Part shown: one piece after another, positions 55,902 to 64,000 of the stretch
Numbering within the stretch: the stretch's first letter is position 1
Layout: each line of letters begins with the position of its first letter
From: Erinaceus europaeus
Taxonomy: Eukaryota > Chordata > Mammalia > Eulipotyphla > Erinaceidae
Length of the DNA stretch: 64,000 nucleotides
Assembly (NCBI RefSeq): GCF_950295315.1
Contig: NC_080171.1
Coordinates: forward strand, 28,588,682 to 28,652,681
Direction: 5' to 3'
Notes under the pieces: model-generated
Database searches by the model: none
Seen by the model: only the letters and a program-made list of their open reading frames with translations
Told to the model about the DNA's origin: nothing
Program-made: the position numbers and the translations under genes

Positions 55902-57097
55902 CCCACTCTGGAGCCTGCCAACCCTGGGATCTGTGGTGGTGAGATGGCCTGCCACCTGCCTGTTGCAGATGTGTGTTTAGGATCCCCTGCTGCACCAAGC
56001 CTTTCTGCAAATGGACATGTGGGACCAGTCTTCCCTCACAGAGCCACTTGCTTTTAAAGGGCTGCCCCACCTCCCTGGCAGCTGTACCCACACTGGGATG
56101 AGGTTGGGGTACAACCACCCCACCCACCTAGCGTGCCTTGACCACAGCAGAGCTGGCTCTTCAAGCAAGGCCCACACACTCTAAATGGAATTCTTGCTTC
56201 CTGGAACCCTGACCCCTGTCCCCTTCTCAGGGTGCTTTAGGTAGCTACATGTGCCTCTCAAGAACCAGTGGGACCAACAGCAGGACCTCCTGTGGTGGTC
56301 AACAGACCTGAGACTGAACCTGGCAGGGAGTACCATCCCTGGTTGGTTGCTGGCAGGGCCAGGTCTTTGGACAGATCTCCCAGCCCTCCAGGGGGTGGGA
56401 TACATTACTGCAACTGAGGCAGGAGGCCCTGCTGACTTCAGTCTCCTGTCCTGGCCTTACTATTCTGGGCCCAGTGCCTTAAGCAGGAACAGCTAGTAAT
56501 ACAAACCTCTCCTGCCCAGATGAAGAACACATAACACAAAACACCCTTACCTGCCTGGATTCAGTGATTCCCCAGAGAAGGGGTGGAAGCTGATAGGATG
56601 GTGGCTGTATCCAGGGATTTCAGCCTGGGCAGGGTACAGGGTCAGCGCCTAGCCACTGAGATGACCTGGCTCTGTGGACATCTCAGAACCACCTTTGCTC
56701 TAGGAATGTCTCCCAACTGCTCCACCAGCAGAGGAGTCAACCAAAGTGGCCACTCTGTCCTGCTCAGAGCCATCCTCACTGTCCAAAGTGGACAACCACA
56801 ACCCCACAACCTTTTTACATGAGTGCACATGTGGGCAAACTCGTGAAACAACTCAATTATTATTATTTTTTTTTAATTTCCAAGCCATAAAGCCTAAGCA
56901 TGAGATTGTAAACATCAGAATGACCCTCTGGACTATTCATTTCCTGGTTGCACACAACCTCTGCATTGTCATTATGGAGTGCCAACTGGAAACGAGTCCG
57001 GCCAAGTCACTTGTTACAGAAGTGACCTGGTGGCACTTTGCACTACTGGACAAATCTGTTCCACACCCTCGAGATTCCTGCTACTTTTGTAGCATTG

Positions 57098-57100
<3 letters not shown>

Positions 57101-57142
<42 letters not shown>
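57101..57142. repeat. (CA)n microsatellite
   Basis: ACGCGCGC followed by about 16 CA units, in the inferred UAP1L1 3' UTR. Confidence 0.93.
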
Positions 57143-57144
<2 letters not shown>

Positions 57145-57222
57145 CAATTTCTAACCCTAGAAAGTCTCTGATGAGGCTGAAAATGGCTCAACCCCCGGTT
57201 GTTACAGATTGTGGGATTTCCC

Positions 57223-57228
57223 AATAAA
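57223..57228 (+). terminator. UAP1L1: UAP1L1 polyadenylation signal
   Basis: AATAAA followed within 35 bases by TG-rich sequence ('gcctggtgggtgtagctgag'), as expected downstream of a cleavage site. Confidence 0.65.
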
Positions 57229-57479
57229 CACAGGTGCTCTGATGCTTCGTGGCCTGGTGGGTGTAGCTGAGAGTGTGGAGATTAGCAAGCAGGGGTTCAG
57301 TTTGGGTTCCATGTCCGCTACCCCCTAGACCGCGCAACTCGGGTGAGCCAAGTGCTCCTTGAGTTCTTTTCCTGAGCCCCCACATTTCCAGGAGTCCAGG
57401 CGCCCCCTCCAAGCCCATCGACGCCGCCTCTTTGGATGCTCACCCACAGTGGACCCGCAGACGGGTCCAACTACTCTCC

Positions 57480-58300
57480 GGTTCCTTGGAGTGGCGCCCT
57501 AGTTTCTCCCACCAGTTGCTATGGATTCCCGCCCGCCCACCGACTCGGCCTGGGTGTCCTCCCCCCTAGTACAGACCCACCAAGTCATCCCGCACCCCCA
57601 ACCCTCCCATAGCGCTGCATTCTTTCGGGTTCCCTTCCCAAACCCCGCGAGAATCCCAGGGGCGAATACGGTGCTGCAGGCGGGGAAGTGGCCTAGACGC
57701 CGCTCCCTCTTGATTAGATCCTCAGCGTGAGGGCGCAGACATGGCCGGTTTAACGGCGGAAGAACTGGGAAGCCAGGTTGGGAACTGGTGTTAGCCAAGC
57801 ACCTCCGAGGGGGCGAAGGTACCGTTACCTAGGCTGCACTCGTGCAAGATCTGCGCAGGCGCGGCGTCAGGTCAAGGGGCAGACGCACTTACAATAAGGG
57901 ACCCACTAGAAGAGGGCTACCAAGACATGCGCAGGCGCACTGGGTGACGGGCATGTGGCGCAGGCGCACTGGGGAAGGAGGGGACGGCGCAGGCTCATTG
58001 GAGCCGCGGTGCGATGGGCGGGGTATGGACGCTGCTGCGATGGCTGCCCGTGGGTGTCAAGGCGGCGGAAACTTCGCTTCTTCGCAGAGCCCGTACTCCT
58101 GACGCCGTCAGTGGGCGGAACCCCCCTTGCCACCTAGGCTGCTGTCATGTATCCGCCATCGGCTCCGGCACTGCAGCGGGACTTCATCTCGGTGACGCTG
58201 ACCCTTGGGCAGGGCTACGACGGCAGCAAACGCTGGCGGCGCCGCTCCTGCTGGAGGGTGAGAGTCGGGGGACGGCGCCTTCAGCCCTCTGTTGGTCGAG
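57480..58300 (+). promoter_or_regulatory. MAN1B1: MAN1B1 CpG-island promoter with repeated NRF1-like sites
   Basis: CpG-rich, TATA-less. GCGCAGGCGC-type motifs occur at about 57852-57863, 57929-57939, 57958-57968 and (diverged) 57987-57998, with CCAAT on the bottom strand at 57997-58001. These fit NRF1 binding; binding itself is inferred. Confidence 0.55.
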
Positions 58301-60470
58301 CTTTGATGTGGGGGGTCAGTAGGGAGCACCCAGGACAGGGTCCGTGCCAGCTGTGAACAGAACCTAGCCCGCGTGTCAGTCGGTTTCCCTGGTCCAGTGA
58401 TTCGGGAGCACAACTGTTGATGCGGCTACGTTCTCGTCTGGCCGGCCGCACGCACGCCACATCTGGGCAGATGTTGCACTTGGCCAGATTTCCAGTCTTC
58501 AAGTTGCAGGAGCCTTTTCCAGTGGCAGCTGAGCAGGATTCGAGAAGCAGGCCCTACACTTGCGTGTTTGTATCTTCCTGTTTAGTATACATGTGCCACC
58601 AGTGGTAACATCCCGACCCTATAGCCCCTGCTGAGAGTATGTCCCCCAGTGCAAAACCAGTACACACAACCTGACCCCCGTATAACAGTGTCGGGGGTGG
58701 GCGGTAACGCAGTGGGTTAAGCACATGTGGCGCAAAGCACAAGGACCGGCGTAAGGATGCCGGTTTGAGCCCTGGCTCCCCACCTGCAGGAGAGTCGCTT
58801 CACAGGCGGTGAAGCAGGTCTGCAGGTGTCTCTCTTTCTCTCCCCCTCTCTATCTTCCCCTCCTCTCTCCATTTTTCTCTCTTATCCAACAATGAACGAC
58901 ATCAACGACAACAATAATAACCACAAGGCTACAACAACAAGGGCAACAATGGGGGGGGGGAACTCTGTCTTCACTGAATTGCCTGTCACTTTCTGCCTTC
59001 CCTCAGAAATGGAAGCAACTGTCCAGATTACAACGGAACGTGATCCTCTTGCTCTCCGCCTTTCTGATCCTCTGTGGCCTCTTCTCCTACATCAACATGG
59101 CTGACCGGTGGAAAGGTAGCGGCCATACATGTCTGACATGCTCTGGGCTGGAGATTGAGGGCGGGCAGGCATAAGCCACCTCACAGTCTGCCTTAGTCAG
59201 CTCCAGGAACAGAATGCCAACCATCTGACAAGAAACCAGGGCAGTAGAAGCATAAAGCTATATTTAATCACCTGGCTACAATGTAGAGACATTTGATGTT
59301 GTTCAGCTGCTTCCTGAGCTCTGGTTTAAGTGCTAGAATCTAAATGGCCTGTCACACAGGAACACTCAGATTCTGAGGCAGAACACTTCAGTGTCAGCAT
59401 CCTGTAAACATCCCAAGGCACATCACCATGTGTTTGGAAGGTCCTGGACAGGAATCCTGTGCTTATGTAGAGATTCCCTTCCACATTCCTCCAAGGAGGA
59501 AAGCTGAGGAACTGCTGCAGGGCACTGCAGAAAAGTGCCTGCTCTCACACTAGTAATTACAGCTAACCTAGGTCAAGTCTTTTTGGTTGTGGGTTGGGGA
59601 TAGGGGTAATAAATGACTTACTTTCTGAGAGCTTATACTGGGGTGGGGGTAGATAGCACAATGGTTATGCAAAGAGACTCTGATGCCTCAGCCTCCAGAA
59701 ATCCCAGGTTCAATCCTCCACACACACTACCATAAACCAGAGCTGAGCAGTGCTCTAGTTAAAAAAAAAAAAAAGAAAAAAAGAAAAGAAAAGAAAGAAA
59801 GGGAGCGTCGGACAGTAGCGCAGTGGGTTAAGCACACATGGTATGAAGCACAAGGACCAGCATAAGGATCCTGGTTTGAGCCCCCGGCTCCCTACCAACA
59901 GGGGAATCGCTTCACAGGAGGTGAAGCAGGTCTTCAGGTGTCTATCTTTCTCTCCCCCTCAGTCTTCTCCTTCTCTCTCCATTTCTCTCTGTCCTATCTA
60001 ACAACGAGGACATCAGTAACAACAACAATAAAAAAGAGCAACAAAAGGGAAAATAAATATAAACATTTTTTTAAAAAATACATAATTATGTGTGTTTTCT
60101 ATGAAGGTGTTTAGTCTTTTAAGTATTTAATTTTTTTTAAGTTAATTAACTTATTCTTTACCAGATCACTGCTCAGCTCTGGCTTATGGTGGTACGGGGG
60201 ATTGAACCTGGGACTTTGGAGCCTAAGACATGAGAGTCTCTTTGCATAAGCTGTATGCTATCTACTCCCGCCCACCCTCTAAGCATTTTCTAGGTGTTTA
60301 GTCTCTCATGGGTCTTGTGGCATTTTTGAAATAAAAATGGACTCTCTTGTTCAGTCTTGAATGACAGGTCAGCAGAAGAGCAGAAAATGAAGCCAGCAAA
60401 CCCACCTGTCCTGCCCGCCCCTCAGAAGGCAGAAACTGACCCAGAACACCTGCCAGGGCTTTTGCCTCAG
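58147..60470 (+). CDS. MAN1B1: MAN1B1, ER alpha-1,2-mannosidase I, first three coding exons
   Basis: ER/Golgi type II membrane enzyme (glycoside hydrolase family 47) that trims one mannose from Man9GlcNAc2 and helps send misfolded glycoproteins to degradation. Exons 58147-58257, 59007-59115 and 60355-60470 read 112 codons in continuous phase. The start [18 protein letters not shown] matches the human cytosolic tail. Exon 2 encodes [11 protein letters not shown] and then the membrane anchor ([19 protein letters not shown]). Exon 3 encodes the start of the luminal stem with [19 protein letters not shown] sequence (here [20 protein letters not shown]), about two residues shorter than human in its first part. 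The exon 3 acceptor was placed at 60353-60354 because only that one keeps frame. The catalytic domain lies to the right of the window. Confidence 0.9.
58692..58950 (+). repeat. Type-1 SINE just upstream of MAN1B1 exon 2
   Basis: Its tail ends about 57 bases before the exon 2 acceptor and runs into a G10 tract at about 58951-58960. Confidence 0.88.
59116..59639 (+). other. MAN1B1: MAN1B1 intron 2, unique part
   Basis: No repeat or additional exon recognised. Confidence 0.45.
59640..59800 (+). repeat. Type-3 SINE
   Basis: Sense in MAN1B1 intron 2 with a long A/AAAG tail. Confidence 0.82.
59801..60080 (+). repeat. Type-1 SINE
   Basis: Follows directly on the tail of the type-3 copy. Confidence 0.85.
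60130..60278 (-). repeat. Type-3 SINE
   Basis: Antisense, about 75 bases upstream of MAN1B1 exon 3. 'aggtgtttagtct' on both sides (60104-60116, 60292-60304) is a TSD candidate. Confidence 0.8.
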
Positions 60471-61614
60471 GTACTTTCATAAACTAGACCTGCATTTGTG
60501 GGTCCCTTCTAGAAGCACTTCATTTTTTTTCAAGAGATATATTTCCCCTACTTTTACTTGATACTTGAATCTCTCTTCCTGTTATGGGCTGGTAACCCTC
60601 ATTTGGGGGAAAAAAGGGAAAGTTCTTTTTTGGTCCTTCTTCTCTGAACACCTGCCCTGGGCTGCATGTCAGATAGGAGGTGATTATTCATTATATGTCC
60701 CTTCTCCTGTGGCATTGCAAACTGATGGGAAAGACAGGTGAGACCCATCATTGAACTGGACTATTCAGGTAGCATCCTGAAAATGAGGGAACCTGCCTGA
60801 AGCTGGAATACTTACGTTCCAGTCAAAAGCTAGAGAGCATAGCTCAGTCGAAGGGGAGAGCAGGGCTGAGGAATGGAAGGGGGCAGGCAGAACTCTGCTT
60901 GGTGTTCAGGGAACACAGGTAGATCAGGAGACACCCTGGAGCCATGAGACAGCAGGCAGGTCTGAGGGCTCATGGGAAAGCTTGGGAAGTTCTGAGCAGG
61001 ACAAGATTTCTGAGATTGTCCCTGTGAAGATGGTGTTGATGGAGGAGAAGGTGAGGAGAGCTGGGGGCAGCTGGCCTGTGGGGTGGATTCTAGAAAGGCT
61101 GAGCAGGACAAGGCATGAAAGGGAGGGAGGGAGGGAGGGGCCTGAGGAGCTGCTGTAGAGACACCCAGGAGCTTCATTCCGCACTGCTAGTGTGAGGGGT
61201 CTGGGTTCTAGGGAGACCTGTGTAGATGGTGGGATAAGAATCAGTCTGGACATGTTTGGGGAATCTCCTGGCACAGGGGTACATGTTACCTAGAAAAGGT
61301 AAGGGAGGAGGCCAGAACTAGTTGGGGTGTATTGGGGTGGAGAGGGGACATGGAGACCAGGCCACGATGCAGCCAGAGAGCTTGGAAGCATGCTATTTGG
61401 AGAAAGGTTTGAGGAGAGGCCTTGGAGAGCCCAGGGAATCTGTCCAGGGATGGCCTCCCTCTCCTAGGTGCCAAGGGATGGCTGGAAGGGCCTCAGAGCT
61501 GCCCTGCAGCAGGAGGCCTTCAGAACTTTCAGGTTTTCCCTGGGGTCAGACACAGGTGGCCAAGCTCCAGAAGTGACTCCCTCAGTCTGGGTGGAAAAAA
61601 ACAGATTCTTTCCA
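60471..61614 (+). other. MAN1B1: MAN1B1 intron 3, left part
   Basis: No sequence matching the next MAN1B1 exon (which would begin with a KTQRH-like reading) was found. A (GGGA)n tract lies at about 61116-61139. Confidence 0.5.
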
Positions 61615-61914
61615 CTATATTTATTTATTTTTTATATTTGTATTTATTATCCCTTTTGTTGCCCTTGTTGTTTTTTATTGATGTAGTTATTGTTGTTACT
61701 GATGTCCTCGTTGTTAGATGGGACAGAGAGAAATGGAGAGAGGAGGGGAAGACAGAGAGGGGGAGAGAAAGATAAGACACCTGCAGACCTGCTTCACTGC
61801 TTGTGAAGCGACTCCCCTGCAAATGGGGAGCCGGGGTCTTGAACTGGGATCCTTCCGCCAGTCCTTGAGCTTCATGCCATATGCGCTTAACCCACTACAC
61901 TACCGCCCGACTCC
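61615..61914 (-). repeat. Type-1 SINE
   Basis: Antisense, first of a head-to-tail pair. Confidence 0.87.
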
Positions 61915-61920
61915 CTCTTT

Positions 61921-62200
61921 CCCTTTTTTTTAAATATTTATTTATTTTCTACTTTGTTGCCCTTGTTGTTTAACATTGTTGTGGTTATTGATGTCATTGT
62001 TGGATAGGACAGAGAGAAATGGAGAGAGGAGGGGAAGACAGAGAGGGGGAGAGAAAGATAGACACCTGCAGACCTGCTTCACTGCCTGTGAAGTGACTCC
62101 CCTGCAGGTGGGGAGCCAGGGGCTTGAACCAGGATCCTTAGGCCGGTTCTTGCACTTTGAGCCACGTGTGCTTAACCCACTGCGCCACCACCCAACTCCC
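61921..62200 (-). repeat. Type-1 SINE
   Basis: Antisense, second of the pair. Confidence 0.87.
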
Positions 62201-64000
62201 CTCTTTCCACTTTAAAACCTCTCCCATGGAGGGGTATTGAACATAGAAGGCTAAATCTCATGTTTCTCAGGCATGAACCCCAGCCAGCTGTACCTGTGAG
62301 ACCATGCCAGGGGGGCCAGCCCCAGCAGGTTATTAGGGTATCTTGGAGGAGGAGGGGCACTGGCGAAGAATGAAGAATGAGAGATGAGTGAGTTGATGCT
62401 GAATAAAGCTCAAGCAGACATCTTTGTCATACTTAAGCAAAACTTTATTTTTATAGTCTCATAAGGCTTAGATCATTAAAACAAAAATCACCAAGGCTTT
62501 GATTATTAAAACAAAAATCACCAAGGATTTGGTCACTAATATAAAAATCACCAAGACTTTGATTAAAACAAAACTCACCAAGTAAGAACAGCACAGGTAG
62601 GGAACACTTCCTGCTTTGTGGAACATTCACAGTTTCTATTTCTTTTGTTATTCCTGTACCTGTGTGCTAGGCAGATGTCCTAGTGATTAAGATTCATATT
62701 CTACCTGTATGTTTATGCCATCCTCTTGCCCCTATGCATTAGAAGCCAATGGTTCATAGAAAGTTTCAGCTTATTATGTTTCTAGGGGCCTTAAACAAAT
62801 TGAGCAGCCCACTTTTCAAATCTGTTCCACTGTTTGATCAAGGAGTTTTGTTTTGGTCCTTACTGAGAAGGCATCAAGGTGGTGCTGACCTGGCCAGCCT
62901 CTCCGTAAAGTTAAGCTCTCTAGCTGGAACCCATCTTCTGTGTGTGCTCACTCTGTGACCTAGGTTCTCGTGTACTATTCCTGCATAAGGAAGTGGGAGC
63001 GTAGTGGTGGGTGGTAGATTAAAAGGCCCATTGTATCTAGGCAGGTGCCATAACTTTCCACTTATTAATTATGCTATGTAAGGTGGCCCCTCCACTGCGG
63101 GAGCTAACAATCTTTCTTTATATTTTAGGGGCAATCCTAAAGGAAATGGTGTAGATAAAGGGGAAAACAATTCTTCCTCTTGGAGTCTCCTGAAAAATTT
63201 TGCATTACTGATATTGCTTATTCCATTATGATCTTACAAAGTGCTGTGCAGGTTTTGTCATTACTTTTGTTATTCGTCAGGCTCTGATCCTGGCCATAGC
63301 TAAATATTATTAAGACCACACAGAGCTTAATCTAAGCCCTATACATGGCAAAATGCAAGATGGTTTCAATTTGGCCTGGAGAGTCCAGCCGGGCTGAACT
63401 TCCTGCAAAGCTGGTATCATGTCAAGCAGCTCACATGGCGGCGCCTGTGCCAAGACCACATGAAACTCATTCAGGCTTAGCACAGGCCAAAGATCCGGTG
63501 ACCCAAGCCATATAGTGTCTTGGGTATCTGGTCAATGTCTGTGGTATGAGCTTGTGTTCACAGTCACATGGACACAGAACACAGACCTGAATTCACAGTG
63601 ACTCCTCAGAGACTCAGGAGTGCTGAACCCTGCAGGTGCACATACACACTCTTCAGAGGACTGCTAAGAACTCTCTCTCTCTCTCTCCCCTGAGGATTAT
63701 TGACAGTACCAACAAGTGCTCTACTCTATTCAGGCTGACCATGTCTGGCCTTACCCTTCTGCCCTTCTGCCCTCCCCACTCCATATTCTCTGGAGCTCCC
63801 TCCATGGGGTCTATGAGGCTCTGTCCTTGGCTAGCTGACCTTAGTGCTAGTGACTCTTGGTGACATTCCAGGGGCTCCATCTGCTTAGTCAGGACCAGAG
63901 TTGGTGCAGAAGGAACACCCTGCCCAGCCTGCATGTTGAAGGGGAATAGTTCTGTCCTCTGGGGTCAGTGCACCCAGCAGCCCTCAGGCCCCGGAGGCTG
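62201..64000 (+). other. MAN1B1: MAN1B1 intron 3, right part, possible old LTR element
   Basis: Non-coding. A 30-bp tandem repeat lies at 62466-62582, and an AT-rich block runs from 62400 to about 63260. TTTATT near 62446 and 63116 would be AATAAA on the bottom strand, so a decayed LTR-type element is possible. A (CT)n tract lies at 63673-63688. No MAN1B1 exon is seen. Confidence 0.35.
62466..62582. repeat. 30-bp minisatellite, about four units
   Basis: Units 62466-62495, 62496-62525, 62526-62555 and a 27-bp unit 62556-62582, each ending in TCACCAAG. Confidence 0.85.

Larger units (their letters stand above)
55902..57245 (+). other. UAP1L1: UAP1L1 3' UTR (inferred)
   Basis: SINE-free 1.3 kb from the stop codon to just past AATAAA at 57223-57228. 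It contains a CA repeat at 57101-57142 (CG-interrupted at its start). Confidence 0.55.

Noticed and set aside
60471..64000. MAN1B1 exon 4 within the window
   Set aside because: I looked for a KTQRHIQRGP-like reading after an AG in phase 0 and found none, so I treat the rest as intron.

Overview
This is a stretch of mammalian nuclear DNA with intron-containing genes, CpG-island promoters and very dense retrotransposons. Five recognisable genes appear in the order NPDC1 (-), ENTPD2 (-), SAPCD2 (-), UAP1L1 (+), MAN1B1 (+), the order and orientation of human 9q34.3. The repeats point to a hedgehog (Erinaceus or a close relative): abundant tRNA-derived SINEs of the kind described from hedgehogs, and two copies of a Vingi-like non-LTR retrotransposon, a clade reported among mammals only from hedgehogs. 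The species call is an inference from repeat content.

Layout. 1-823: intron 1 and first coding exon of NPDC1. 2441-7588: all nine coding exons of ENTPD2, whose exons I joined into an uninterrupted 472-codon frame. 7.6-28.2 kb: gene-free intergenic block with most of the mobile DNA, including a Vingi copy split by a non-coding class II endogenous retrovirus (13.2-16.4 kb), a second Vingi copy (24.0-25.3 kb), and a retroviral LTR joined to a copy of mature tRNA-Lys (26.0-26.7 kb). 28.3-36.3 kb: SAPCD2, six coding exons (399 codons) and a long inferred 3' UTR. 36.3-50.5 kb: second gene-free block with a same-strand SINE cluster (41.5-43.3 kb) and an L1 interrupted by another retrovirus (43.5-45.5 kb). 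51.1-57.2 kb: UAP1L1, nine coding exons (504 codons). 58.1-64.0 kb: first three coding exons of MAN1B1; the catalytic domain lies to the right.

SINE names used below are mine: type 1 (head with a 'cggtagcgcag' A-box, B-box, CAA-rich tail), type 2 (head 'ggtggcgcacctggttgag', tail 'atccaataaataaa'), type 3 (short, 'agcataatggttatgcaaa' head, 'gagcagtgctctggt' end) and type 4 (head 'ggtggcgcagtggataaagc', tail of TAAA repeats). SINE edges are read by eye and are good to about 10 bases unless a target-site duplication (TSD) is given.

The genes are ordinary housekeeping or tissue genes: extracellular nucleotide hydrolysis (ENTPD2), cell division (SAPCD2), a UDP-sugar pyrophosphorylase homologue (UAP1L1), and ER glycoprotein trimming (MAN1B1). 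They are neighbours by conserved synteny and not parts of one pathway. The most unusual object is at 26.0-26.7 kb: a full-length tRNA-Lys(CTT) copy with an encoded CCA end and an A-to-T change at position 58, lying between two retroviral LTR ends that face each other through their primer-binding sites. It reads like a genomic fossil of a reverse-transcription intermediate.
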